Positions 21,235 through 31,856 of a stretch of 64,000 bases of DNA are shown here, one piece after another (position 1 is the stretch's first letter; the number at the start of each line of letters is the position of its first letter). The stretch is from Periplaneta americana. Lineage: Eukaryota > Arthropoda > Insecta > Blattodea > Blattidae. The notes below the pieces were generated by a model. The model worked only from the letters and a program-made list of their open reading frames with translations, had not been told where the DNA came from and did not search any database. Position numbers and translations under genes: made by a program. The stretch covers positions 189,893,627-189,957,626 of the forward strand of contig NC_091120.1 in assembly GCF_040183065.1 (NCBI RefSeq). Reading direction: 5' to 3'.

Positions 21235-22524
21235 ACTAAGCAATAATAGTCAATATAATGCTGTAGGCCTAAGTCATTAAAAAATGAGAAAAAATAAAGG
21301 ACTATGAAAGAACAATATGTGACTGGTTCTCAGTCAATAAATTGGTATTAAATTGTAACAAAACTAACATAATTCAATTTAAATCCTGTCCAAATTCAAC
21401 CTCGCAAATTTCTAGCGCAATAATTAACAACATATCCCTATTAGAAACAACGACAACCAAATTTCTTGGCTTAAAAATCGATAATGTGTTAAATTGGAAA
21501 AATCATATTAAAGAAATTACCCCCAAACTAAATTCAGCTTGTTTTGCTGTTAGATCTATGCAAAAGATAGTAAATATCAATATCTTAAAAACAATATACT
21601 TTGCATACTTCCACTCGGTAATGAGTTTTGGAATAATATTATGGGGAAATTCCACAGATAGTAACAGTATATTTCTATTACAAAAAAGAGTAATTAGAAT
21701 AATAGTAGGTGCCAAATCTAGGGAATCGTGTAGGACTATTTTCAAAAAACTAAAAATAATGCCCATGGCTTGTCAGTATATCTTTTCATTAATAGTCTTC
21801 CTCGTATATAATCGTGAAAACTTTGTAACTAATTCAACAGTTCATAGCATAAATACACGTCAAAAAATGACTTTCATACTCCATCGGCAAGTGCTATCAA
21901 AAAGGTGTGCGTTATATGGCAGTAAAAATTTTTAATAGCCTCCCTAACGATATAAAATATGAAAATCTAAGCATAAAATTATTTAAGGCCAAATTAAAGA
22001 AGTACCTAATTTCTCACGCCTTCTATTCTGTAGGTGAATTCATGACATTCAATAACACTTCATGAAATTGATACTAAAACTATGTGTTGTACTAGTAGAC
22101 TATATATTGTAAATCTCGTCTGTACATATATATTTCATCTAGAATGTGACTATAAATTAAGACTTTATAATAGTATTAAGTTTTTTGACTTGTTCCATAT
22201 TCTAACTGTAAAGCAATGTATGAATATCATGGAATGTTAATAAATATACAATACAATACAACAGATTCATGGAGCACACCAATAACTAATTCCGTGGATA
22301 TTCAGTGGAAACATTTTCAATTATTTTGACCAACAATTTCGATATAGTTCTTATATTTAGTTGCACCTAATGGTCTCTAATTCGGTTGTGGGAACTGCAG
22401 TAACTGGATCTTTTCTTGGAATCGCCGAACCACTCAATCATCCCTGTTCCACGAACCTTACACCGTTTGTTCGTTGTAACCTTCACCTATTACTTCAGTT
22501 TCCGAAATCCCCGGTAATGACTCT
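21235..22524 (+). repeat. Dispersed repeat family, copy B (split by a LINE)
   Basis: Matches copy A in two blocks, about 21235-21314 and 22260-22524, separated by a LINE. It lacks the two MITEs present in or beside copy A, giving empty sites near 21235 and 22310. Confidence 0.85.
21315..22259 (+). mobile_element. 5'-truncated Jockey-like LINE inside repeat copy B
   Basis: The insert begins within the RT thumb region (DWFSVNKLVLNCNKTNIIQF) with no Met and runs in one frame to about 21935 (TTKFLGLKIDNVLNWKNHI, LWGNSTDSNSIFLLQKRVIR); a frameshift is needed to continue into MAVKIFNSLPNDIKYE, ending at a stop near 22063. 'WF..NKL.LN..KTN' and 'FLG..ID..L.W..HI' are Jockey/CR1-type hallmarks. The 3' end is 'aataaatatacaatacaata'. 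Junction repeats are only 4 bp (aaca). Endonuclease and RT palm are missing. Confidence 0.85.
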
Positions 22525-23184
22525 TACATTACGCTGTTTCGTGTGATACTTCTCCTTGTGACACATTCCAGACTATCTAAAAACAATTTATTCAAAGGCA
22601 GCTAGCAACGTGCTGGATGGATTCTGGTCAAGAACAGAAACCACTCCTTCACAACCGCGACCTCCCCCTCTCTCTCTTTGCTTCACTCACGGAGAAACTG
22701 AATTGGATGATTTACGCTCTGCTGGCTGTTCAAGTTAAAGGTCGGAGAGAGTTACGTAACTCGGGAGACAGATAGTCTGAGACATCGACACTTTCTTGGA
22801 ATGCACCTGTCGTTCCACAAAGTATTGGGTGCGGTTACGTACAAAATCTCAGAGAACGGTTAGTTCCTTCATTGTCTTGAGTTGTTCGTGAATTTATAGC
22901 AACAATTCCCAATTTCCTTCAAGGCTCACGATGAAATTTTAGTGTTGAGACACGGACCAGAAGACAGAAACAACCATTTAATATTATTTATGGGGGTAGG
23001 TACACCTTTCGCTAGTATAATTTTACTGTAAATCAACATTTTTATGCTCAGAATCTATAGGTCCATTTCAAATAAAAATTGATATGCTTAATATGCAAGG
23101 TACAATCAATTTATTTCCGAACTGCACTTGTATTTATTATACCATTAAACATATATGCGCGCGTCACTGAAGATCATTACCTCC
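22525..23184. other. Unassigned DNA
   Basis: A C/T-rich stretch (cctccccctctctctcttt) occurs at about 22661. No gene or repeat was recognised. Confidence 0.4.
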
Positions 23185-23294
23185 ATGTATGTATGTATGT
23201 ATGTATGTATGTATGTATGTATGTATGTATGTATGTATGTATGTATGTATGTATGTATGTATGTATGTATGTATGTATGTATGTATGTATGTAT
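23185..23294. repeat. (ATGT)n microsatellite at a LINE 3' end
   Basis: About 27 uninterrupted units. The MYVC-repeat open frames here are its translation only. Confidence 0.97.
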
Positions 23295-23346
23295 TCACAC
23301 TGCAAATGGGTATATACCCGATGGCAGTCGTAACTAATTACACTCA

Positions 23347-23777
23347 TATTTATATTTTATATATCTCATCATCTGAGAAAGCAGAATATCTGCATGGAAA
23401 TATCATATGTACTTCGGTACATCAAAATAAATATGATATGCGTAATAAATCACTTTGTGATTTAAAGACGGCGCCCATACCGTCGGACCCCGGCCAACCA
23501 GTCACTCATCTGAGTGCACCTCAACACATGTATGGACTTCGGTCCTGCGTGCATAGACATATATGACGTAGTGCAGAGGGCGGCCACCAGAGGGAACCCA
23601 AGAGATGGAGCTTAATCTGAGACGATTCTCAACGGTGTCGGGATTGTATCCGGCGTGGCTTAGTGGTTAAAGCATCAGCACGGAGAGCTGAAAACCCGGG
23701 TTCAAATCCCGGCGCCGGAGAGAATTTTTCTCCGTTCCATCTCTCTCTCATCATTCTCCGTTCCATCTCTCTCTCAT
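23347..23777. mobile_element. 431-bp retroposon with tRNA-like part and perfect 11-bp TSD
   Basis: aattacactca lies at 23336-23346 and 23778-23788. The insert has an A/T-rich left end (atatttatattttatatatc), a unique middle with several short self-complementary motifs (aagtacatatgatatttcc-type, 'tcactttgtgattta'), then a tRNA-like cloverleaf at 23649-23719 and a duplicated 26-bp right tail ending 'ccatctctctctcat'. If the A-rich end is the 3' end, the element lies on the minus strand with the tRNA part antisense, an unusual layout. Confidence 0.88.
23649..23719 (+). repeat. tRNA-like cloverleaf inside a retroposon
   Basis: A full cloverleaf can be drawn: acceptor TCCGGCG/CGCCGGA (7 of 7 pairs), D stem GCTT/AAGC, anticodon stem TCAGC/GCTGA (5 of 5), T stem CCGGG/CCCGG (5 of 5) with loop TTCAAAT. 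The anticodon loop is ACGGAGA, with C at position 33 where functional tRNAs have T. TTTTT follows 5 bases after the end. It is therefore a structurally intact tRNA-derived promoter head, probably not a decoding tRNA. Confidence 0.8.
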
Positions 23778-23978
23778 AATTACACTCAATAATGACAATT
23801 AATAATAAACACAACTAATAAAAAACAATAATTAATAATAAGAATAATAATATAATAATAATAATAAAATAATAATAACAAGGAGCATCCTAAATTAAAC
23901 TGCAGCATGGTCACTTAAAATAACATTTAAAGTAAATCTAATTTGCATCTTAACCCTAAGCTCGAGCTAAGACCCACA

Positions 23979-24803
23979 ATTTACAATTCATTTTAATATA
24001 TCAATATGCCTCCAACACACCAACACCAGTACATACAAATTTATAGAGCTTCTTCATTTATACACTTCAATAAACCTGAGAACACGTAATAGGATGTCAT
24101 CACATCAGAGTAGCCATTTCAAAGTCAATGACCTCTAAGTGAAACAATTACAAAACATACAACATAAACTACGAAAACTATCTTGAACTTACGACAATTC
24201 TCAGCCATGATTACTCTAAATATTTTATTATCTTCATTATAAAATTTAAATTTTAACATTGACTAATTTAATCACTGTATATCAATTGTAAAGTAGTCAT
24301 CAACGTCAAACAACATTCATTCAAATGCCAACGGCCTCTCTAAGTGAAATAATTACAATACACACGAACATTAACTACGCATACTATCTTGTAACTTACG
24401 ACAACTTTCAGCCATGATTACTTTAAATATTTTATTATCATCATTGTAAATTTTAAAAATAACATCATTGACAAATTTTAAACATTGTATATTAATTGTA
24501 ACATGAGCTATATGTATAAAATAAAACATTCGTCCAGTCTAAGTTCAAATTCAAAGATTATCTCAATATTCATCCTGTATCATGTTATATCTACATAAAG
24601 CTCATGAATTTCATGTATCACATATATTGTTCTCTATTTTCCTTGTTATTTGCATAATATACTATTATAGGTCCAGATAATATGTTTTGTTATATCTGAA
24701 GATGCCCTAAACGGCGAAAACGTTCATATATTGTTATTAAATAGCAAATAAACATCTGCAAGTTTATATGCCTTAAGATTGAAATTCATTAAATACTTAT
24801 TAA
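23979..24803 (+). mobile_element. 825-bp non-autonomous insert with 11-bp TSD and PLE-like 3' motif
   Basis: The direct repeat taagacccaca lies at 23968-23978 and 24804-24814. Inside, a segment of about 190 bp is tandemly duplicated (about 24110-24290 and 24300-24480; shared 'cagccatgattact' and 'taaatattttattat'). Near the right end is 'ctgaagatgccctaaacggc' followed by 'gaaaacg', resembling the 3' 'ctgaagatg...ccgaaac' motif of the Penelope-like copies in this window. No ORF is present. Link to Penelope machinery is inference. Confidence 0.8.
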
Positions 24804-25075
24804 TAAGACCCACAAGTCTGACAGGTTCATATTGCAGAAGCACCTCCCGCCACTACGCTTATTTCGCTGTCAACTCACTCACTGCACTGATTCTAACTGA
24901 TCTCATTAACACTTCTAACCATTTCACTGTTCGAATACTTTGCACAGCCACTTCACTGACACCAACACACTTCACTTACACAATAGACTTCACTGACACT
25001 ACACACTTCCTCACTGATAGAACACTTCAAATAACAAGGTATCAATTACACCCTTTAAATAGTGTGTATAATATA

Positions 25076-25480
25076 CTACCGTCTATTAGTAAAGTCCTTA
25101 AGCCTATTTTTAAATATGTTTTTTGTTATTGGTAAAGCCTTTAGTAAGTCTGCAAGTAAAGCATTCCAGTCCTTGATAGTACGATTGAGAAAAGAAAACT
25201 TTCCAGTGTCCGTCCTCTGTCTTCTTTCCCTCAATTTATATGGGTGGTCGTTCCTTGAAGAGTAATTTGACGGCTGCAATCTATTTTTATTTCTCTCCAG
25301 GCAGGCTCACCTCTGTATGTTTTGAACATTGCGCATAATCGAATTCGCGTTCTCCGGTCCGTGAGTGTGTCTCATTTTAATGGTGAATTATTACAACACT
25401 TGAGAGCACGTTTTTTAATCTTTTCCAGTGTCTTAATATGTTCTAATCTGTAAGGAGTCGGTCTATCAAACAGTGTCAGA
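25076..25480 (-). pseudogene. LINE RT C-terminal fragment
   Basis: Minus-strand reading gives LEHIKTLEKIKKRALKCC, MFKTYRGEPAW and, in the open frame 25279-25076, YSSRNDHPYKLRERRQRTDT followed by GKFSFLNRTIKDWNAL. '...R.QR.A......' and 'GK.SFLNRTI.DWN.LP' are the conserved end of Jockey/CR1-type LINE proteins and match the copy at 29073-29351. 5' parts are missing. Confidence 0.8.
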
Positions 25481-25774
25481 TTGTCTTTAGCAACTGAGTT
25501 TCTACAGTGATTTTGTGCAAACATGTCAAAAACCTATTGAGATTTTTCCAGAATCTTCCCATATACCCCTTGTGGCTAGTCTTCTTCTCTGCCTTTAAAG
25601 TGATTTATTTAGTGTAGATTCCAGACGTTTCCCTGATTCTAGAAAAGTTATCTGTTTCCTATGTTCTGTGTGTTGCCTACATTCAGGATAGTGCGGAAAC
25701 TTATTGACTGCCCCGTATACATCTGCTCTATCTGTACTATCACAATACAATTTTAATATTTCTTGAAAACCTAA
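25481..25774. other. Unassigned DNA between LINE and pogo element
   Basis: A minus-strand frame (25960-25595) crosses the pogo boundary at 25777, so it cannot be a single gene. Its outer part (25595-25774) has no domain I recognise. Confidence 0.4.
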
Positions 25775-25776
25775 TA

Positions 25777-26827
25777 CAGTGAAACCTGCCTTTGCGGTCA
25801 CTTCATTTAAACGGCCACCTGGCCAAAAGGCCAATTTTTTTCTGGAACCAATTGGATTTGCCATAAGATCAATACAGATTGTCTCTTTATTTAGCGGACA
25901 CCTCATGCTTCGGCCAGTGGCCGGGGTCTGTTTGGATTGGAACCTGACTATAACAGTCACTGTCCAAGAAAAAATTTTTTCACGGATACTGTGTGACCTA
26001 TTTTTTCGATGGTTAGGGGACAGACACCAATATCACGAGGACAATAGCTAAGTGTACAACAGTACACCCTCCATATCTTGGGGTTAGTCGGTTACTGTTT
26101 TATGACTCTTTTGTCACTTTCCACTCCAACCCTGCACAGCTATAAATTCTTACTTATTTTTGAAGGTTTGAAACACGGACGTTTTCTATCGAAAATGTCA
26201 CAGTATGTTTTAGGTCAGTAGTTAACCATTCGAATTTTTTTAATTTTTTTTTCTCCTCCTTCCATCTTTTTCTATTTGGACCAGCTTTTACGAATTTTTC
26301 TTCTTTTCATTCAGTTGATTCAGAGGAACCGTGACGTTAGTTTTAGAGAGAAATCATGTCTAACAATAAATCTAGAGTGATCCTATTAAGTTTAGAGGTG
26401 AAACGAAAAATGATTGAAGAAAGTGAGAAAGGAACATCTGCCAGAAAAATTGCAGAAATATTGAAATGTGGAAGGACACAAATACACGGTATAATTAAGA
26501 TAAAATATTAAAAGAATGGTAGGAAAATATGTATGGTCGCCAAAAAAAGAAGACAGAATCTGTGTTTAGTAATGTGAATGATTTCGTTTACCAATGGTTC
26601 AAGTGTGCGAGGGCGAAGAAATTGAGTTTTGAAAAGGCTAGTTGCAAGAATGGAAGAGGCTGACATTAATATGCACGATTGTTGTACGCGCACAGTACTA
26701 AAAAGTCAATGAAATTCAGTATTTTCATGCTGATTCATAAAAACCGCAACCTTAATCAAGCGGCCACCTGATAAAACGGCCATTTTACAAGGTAACTTCA
26801 GATGGCCGCTTTAGACAGGTTTCACTG
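25777..26827 (+). mobile_element. pogo/Tigger-type DNA transposon, deleted, TA target site
   Basis: CAGTGAAACCTGCCTTTGCG starts at 25777 and the reverse complement of the right end reads CAGTGAAACCTGTCTAAAGC, ending at 26827; TA dinucleotides flank both sides (25775-25776, 26828-26829). Both ends also carry 'cggccacctg' subterminal repeats. CAGTGAAACCT ends with TA duplication are typical of pogo/Tigger elements. Only the N-terminal part of the transposase remains (26356-26700). Confidence 0.88.
26356..26700 (+). pseudogene. pogo/CENP-B-type transposase N-terminal fragment
   Basis: ATG at 26356 opens MSNNKSRVILLSLEVKRKMI, then EESEKGTSARKIAEILKCGR and TQIHGIIK, a Psq/CENP-B-type helix-turn-helix ('L..K...I...E.G.S...IA...G.....I'). 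A stop/frameshift follows near 26508. In shifted frames come VNDFVYQWFKCARAKKLSF and MEEADINMHD, matching the second CENP-B HTH ('...YEWF..AR......G..L...A'). The DDE catalytic domain is absent. The DNA-binding half alone could in principle still bind element ends if expressed, but the frameshift argues against that. Confidence 0.8.
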
Positions 26828-26921
26828 TAGTTATTTTTTTTTAATCAAGAACTTTTGTATAGTCTAGAATTTGTATAGTAGCCTATATAACTCTTGATAA
26901 TTTTGTGCAAATATATTCGAT

Positions 26922-28290
26922 AGGGTAAGGTTGCCTATATCGCACCACTTTAGCATTTATAATTTTTATTGAATAATACATTTTTTATTTTCTGCATTCC
27001 TTTATAGAGATACATTCCCAGAACATTTTCCTTTCATGTAAAAAGGAATCCTTGAATTTGATTTAATATTTTTTAATTAAAGTGACATTTTCAAAACACT
27101 TGTCAGTGGTGCCATTTAGGCAACTAATTTCCTAAATAGCACCTGCGGTTTCTTAAATCGCACCTCTTTAACTGCAGGGAACAGGGTGAAGGAAAGCTTT
27201 TAATATTGAACATATTGAGTATTTGAATAAATAATGTAATAAATACAAATTACAAGTTTATTAAAATTAATGAAAGAGAGTAACGCATCTTCAAATGAAA
27301 TTGAAAAAATAGAGCATAAATTACCTAACATTTAAACTTCCTGAATGCGTTTTTTTTTTTTTTGTTACACATTTGCCATGTGCTTCACCAGGCAGTTCAG
27401 ACTATAAACTGCGTCACCTTTTCTCCGCGATTATCTCGAAGCCTCCTAAGAACTGCTTCATGATATAGCTGTCTGAAATGGTTTGAAGATAGAAACATCT
27501 AAACGCTGGGCCTATGAGTATTATGACGAAGAAGCTGAAACAGGAGCACACCATTTTCCCGAGATAATCTAGCTTCTAAATTTTTGGAATGGGTCGTATA
27601 GGTGGACATAACAGAAGCAGCTCTTTTTTCTATGGCAGGTTAGAGTGACAAATAACGATCCTGGAGGAGCACCAGCTGATAATGAAGGATGCACTGTTTG
27701 ACCTTTAAAAATTATCACAGGTGGCACAAAATACCTGGTGCGCTTGTACAACACACACTTGTTGTATTAACGCCCTTTTCACCACTTGATATTACACTCA
27801 CCTGATGCATTCCTCGTTCAATTACAATATTGGGGCCTTCTTTTGTACGGCTAGAATTGCTACAGTTGCTCATATCGCAACGGTGCGAATTAGGCACCTA
27901 CAGAGTGGTGCGAATTGAGAAACTTACGTCATAAGTTATTATTTCCTTCATTCTAGCCTATAATCACCACATGTTCGAAAATCCTGCTAAGTTAAATGTT
28001 CTTTAATATTTCTTTAAACCAATAACATCTTAAGATTATGGATTCCTTTGCATACAAATCCGTTATTTAGTTACAAAATGTTAGCTACATATACATCCAC
28101 CTGAGCGATTATATTAGGTACATTATCACCACGCTGCTGACACAAAGAAGTGGCAGAAATCAAATGACATGGTGGAAGTTCATATGGTAGATTGTAACAA
28201 TACCACTAGATGCTACACTACTACAGTAACTTGTTTTAAACTAGCAGTAGTACCATTCAGGAAGCGGTGCGATTTATTCTACTCTACCCT
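26922..28290 (-). mobile_element. Second pogo-type element, probable ends AGGGTA...CGCACC
   Basis: agggtaaggttgcctatatc then gcacc at 26922 resembles the reverse complement of 28266-28290 (agggtagagtagaataaatc then gcacc): about 17 of 25 positions agree. A DDE_1-type transposase remnant lies between them on the minus strand, and 'cgcacc' recurs internally. End assignment is tentative because similarity is modest and no TSD was resolved. Confidence 0.55.
27569..27897 (-). pseudogene. pogo-type DDE_1 transposase fragment, frameshifted
   Basis: Two overlapping minus-strand frames hold the signature. 27897-27715 gives KEGPNIVIERGMHQVSVISS then GEKGVNTTSVCC; 27754-27569 continues as YFVPPVIIFKGQTVHPSLSA then GAPPGSLFVTLT. 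This is the DDE_1 core order '...VIA.RG..QV...(S)SGE.G..TT..CC..A.G...PP..IFK......GAPPG'. A frameshift near 27730 breaks it; the expected N-terminal D-E-S motif is degraded (S-N-C-S). Dead transposase. Confidence 0.75.
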
Positions 28291-28979
28291 TGTTTTTCCC
28301 ATGTTTCACTGTAATCTGTAAAAAGTCCTAGAAATTTAGTATAGTTTTGTATGTTGTCCTTTTTTCTTACATGATTTAGGCTAGAAGTTATGTTGATAGT
28401 CACTTGTGCCAATAAAATGTATTTGGAAAATTATCGAAAGATTTCCACCTAACTCCGTAGATTTTTAAAAAATCTTATTTCTAGTAACTAAATGATTTGA
28501 CTTTCTCAGTTCACTCATGTTTCCTGTGTGGGTGAGAACTAAACCTATAGTAGTCCGCGCGGCGCCTGTTGGGCGTCAGTATACTACGCCATTACCTTGG
28601 AATTATTTCCTTTCCTGCGAGACATTGCAATTAAAATCTTAAGTAGATTAGTGGCTTGAGCCAGGATCTTAAATGTTACAAAATATAACAATTGCTTCTC
28701 GGGGAAATCCCATCCTAACGGAAATAACCTCGAACTAAACGACAACAGAAGAGTGACGGAGATCTCTTAGAGATTTAATCTGGAACATAAAAGCCTTTGT
28801 GGTTGAATGCTTGTTTTTTAATCATTTAGTAATACAGCGGCTTCGTAAGATGATTCATTTTCAAGGTACCGTGGGTTCCGTCCCCTATGAATCAGCATGA
28901 CATACACCTCTTGTTATGGTATGAAATTTATTTCCTTGTAACAGTAAACAGTGGTAGAAGAAAACGTTACGGGGATTTT
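28291..28979. other. Unassigned DNA
   Basis: AT-rich with one GC patch (gtccgcgcggcgcctg at about 28554). No gene or repeat recognised. Confidence 0.4.
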
Positions 28980-29920
28980 GTTGTTAGATAATACAGTATA
29001 GGGCAGCGAAATTTGTTAAAGGTAAAAGAGAAGATGAAAACTATACGATAAAAGAACTTAAATAGGTAAACTTTGGAAAACAGACGTAGGAAAACTAGAA
29101 TAACATCATTGTATAGAGCACATCTAGATCAGAAAGCATGGGTAGACATAACGGCTCGGTTAGAAAAGCCAACGTACTATGGTAGGAACGATCATGATTT
29201 TAAAATCAAATGTAGGAAACAGAAAACGGATGTAGGTAAATTCTCATTTTTAAATATAACTATAAATGATTGGAATGACCTACCTGCAGCGGTCTTTGAG
29301 GGCTGTCCTTCCTTAAGGAGATTCAAGAATAACTTAAAAAGTTGTGTATAAAGTGAAAATTAAAATTAAGGTGACATTTAACATTTATTTTTTTTAAGGT
29401 GACATGTATTTATTTAGCCTGACGAGTTACTCCCTTGGTTTGAATTGTAAATTATTTAAAAATAGCGTGTAAGAGGGCCTTAGACTAGAAATGTTTAGCT
29501 TAAATGTAGCTCTGTTTATAAGTATGCATAAGTGTGTAATTATCTGTCTTATTTGAACTGTTGTATCAGTGAAGCGAGGTGAGCCAGTGAAGTTATGGTT
29601 TTACAGTGCAGTGAATAGTTCCGATCAGTGATAATTTATAGCGTCAATGAAATGTGTTCTATAGTGTCAGTGAAATGCGTCATAGTGCCACTACAGTGAG
29701 TGAGATGAGAGTTTGAGTATTGAAACTTATGTAGGGCCTATACATATGTAGGTTTTATTGTAAAATTAGGTTATTTTATGATTCATTATGAATTGTAATT
29801 ATTGTGTTAAATTGTATTGTGTGTCTAATTGTATTGTGTATTGTAATTTCATTGTGTATTGTTTATATTGTGTATACCACTGCCACCGGGTGCTTGTCCA
29901 CTTGCAGTGTAAATAAATAC
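28980..29920 (+). mobile_element. LINE 3' end (same superfamily as 23185-25480) with (CATA)n tail
   Basis: The open frame 29073-29351 contains TRITSLYRAHLDQKAWVDIT, YYGRNDHDFKIKCRKQKTDV and GKFSFLNITINDWNDLPAAV, ending RRFKNNLKSCV: the C-terminus of a Jockey/CR1-type LINE protein. A 560-bp 3' UTR ends 'gccaccgggtgcttgtccac', 'ttgcagtgtaaataaataca' and then the (CATA)n run. The sequence is 5'-truncated near 28980. The terminal motif 'gccaccgggt...gcagtgt.aata' is shared with 23290 and 31080 (both reversed). Confidence 0.85.
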
Positions 29921-30055
29921 ATGCATACATACATACATACATACATACATGCATACATACATACATGCATACATACATACATACATACATACATACATAC
30001 ATACATACATACATACATACATACATACATACATACATACATACATACATACATA
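29918..30055. repeat. (CATA)n microsatellite at a LINE 3' end
   Basis: About 34 units with two CATG variants near the LINE side. Poly-YVCM/THTYI frames on both strands are its translation. Confidence 0.97.
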
Positions 30056-31010
30056 ATAGGGTCAAGTAAGGCTAATATGGTACAGCAAAAAATTCGGGCT
30101 AATTTGATACAGACTTCAAAATGTATCAAAGGCTCAGTTTGAAAATGTTTAAAACTGTGATTATGGAAGTACATGTTATGCTGTTTAAAGAGTAATATTG
30201 AACAAAGTTTAAAAAATTCATTATCAACCTCATGAATATATTAAGAGGAAAGGCAGTTTTGTTTCTTGAAGAAATTGTGACGTGATATTCGATTACTTCT
30301 GTTATTGCTGTTCAATGAATAAAGATAGAATAATTTTAAAATTTTTCTTTTACTCGGAATAGTGTCGGCTTCATTTTTATGTAAAGAAAAACTGTGAATG
30401 TTCAGCAATGTAGCAGAAATTAGTGTAGGAATGAGAAGGGATATTATGATATGCTAGAAGGGCTATTAATATATTATGTTTAGAATGAAAGAAATTGATC
30501 AAATTGATCAATTTTCTAACTTAAATTAATTTATTATCTCTTGAGGGATATTTCATAATTTCTCAGCTCTTGAGGGATGTTTCAATTGGTATGTTTGAAC
30601 CTACAAGGCAGTATGTCACAGACATACTTATTTTTACGTATTTACCTAACAATATTAGCTTAATTATCATTTTTCTTACCGATAAAATTTAAACACAAGT
30701 TTGGAAAATGCATTCATCATTATTTGAAAAGGTATTTTAATTTATTTTAGCAATACAAACTGTATCATAATTTTCTCAATCTATTATCTTACACACAAAA
30801 AAATTATTTGGACATAGAGCCATTTTATAGAACTGTCAATAAGTGTTAAAGTTCAGTAAATTGTTTACCGATAAATATTTATGGGAAAAAGATGTCATTA
30901 TAAAAGTTTGTTAAATCTCAATCAATTTTTATGTGATTTCAACCGAACTTTTACAGGGGATACATTAAGCGTCCTCACTTCATTGTTCTGTATAATATGG
31001 CCAGATTTAT
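30056..31010. other. Unassigned AT-rich DNA
   Basis: No frame or clear repeat. 'cttgagggatrtttca' is repeated at about 30541 and 30567, a small local duplication. Confidence 0.4.
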
Positions 31011-31203
31011 AGTACTGTATGTATGTATGTAAGTAAGGTTATGTATGTATGTAATGTATGTATGTATATTTGTATGTATTTATTCACACTGCAAATGGGT
31101 AAATACCCGGTGGCAGTGGTAACTATTTACACCGATTAATGATAATTAATAATAAATTAATAATAATACTAATAATATGCTAATAATACTAATAAATAAT
31201 AAC

Positions 31204-31250
<47 letters not shown>

Positions 31251-31703
31251 CATCCTGAATTAAATGAAACACGATTACTTAAGATACCATTTAAAGTAAA
31301 TCAAGTTTGTATCTTAACCCTAAGTTCTAACTAAAGCCCACGAGTATGACATGTCCATACATGAACAAGTATCCGCTGTTAACTCACTCACTGCACTGGA
31401 ACTACGACACATTTCACTGACACTATCCCGATTTCACTAACACTTCAAAAACATTTCCCTATTCAAATATTTTGCACTACCACTATAAATTATAAAACCT
31501 CAAACACAATTTACTGACATAACACACTCCACTGACACAATATGTCTTCTTCACTGATACAACACTCCAAATAACAAAACATCAGTTACACCTTTTAAAT
31601 AGTGTGCATAATATACTACCGTCTATTAGTAAAATCCTTAAGTCTATTTTAAATACTTTTTTAGTTATTGGTAGCTTTTAGTAAGTCTGCAGGTAAAGCA
31701 TAT
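31011..31703 (-). mobile_element. LINE 3' UTR, second copy of the 23185-25480 family
   Basis: Minus-strand 3' end: UTR blocks match 23800-23978 and 24805-25140, then 'ccactgccaccgggtattta' and a short, decayed (TATG)n run at 31018-31070. It serves as the uninterrupted reference that reveals the two inserts in the first copy. It contains an expanded (AAT)n at about 31201-31246. No ORF retained. Confidence 0.85.
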
Positions 31704-31856
31704 GTATCAGAATAGCCCTGTAGTTGCATTACAATAGTTCACACAGAAGGCTGTTATAATACACTGGTTTTGTTTTAATTTTATCCATTATTACAAATAA
31801 AAAAGATATTTAACTCCAAATTCTTCATATAACCTATGTCTAAAGTAGCACATATC

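Larger units (their letters stand above)
23185..25480 (-). mobile_element. LINE 3' end with (CATA)n tail and two nested inserts
   Basis: On the minus strand this runs from an RT C-terminal ORF (25480-25076) through a 3' UTR to a tail 'gcagtgtgaataca' and then (TACA)n at 23185-23294. The UTR aligns in blocks with 31011-31703 (e.g. aaatagtgtgcataatatac and tttaaagtaaatc), and the gaps are two inserts, 23347-23777 and 23979-24803, each with an 11-bp TSD. Removing them restores collinearity with the second copy. Confidence 0.88.

Noticed and set aside
23079..23566. MYVC-repeat ORFs (also 29799-30174)
   Set aside because: Readings of (ATGT)n and (CATA)n microsatellites.
23649..23719. Functional tRNA gene
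   Set aside because: Stems are perfect but T33 is C and the segment lies inside a 431-bp insert with an 11-bp TSD, so it is retroposon-borne.
25595..25960. 121-codon minus-strand ORF
   Set aside because: It crosses the pogo element boundary at 25777, so it joins unrelated sequence.
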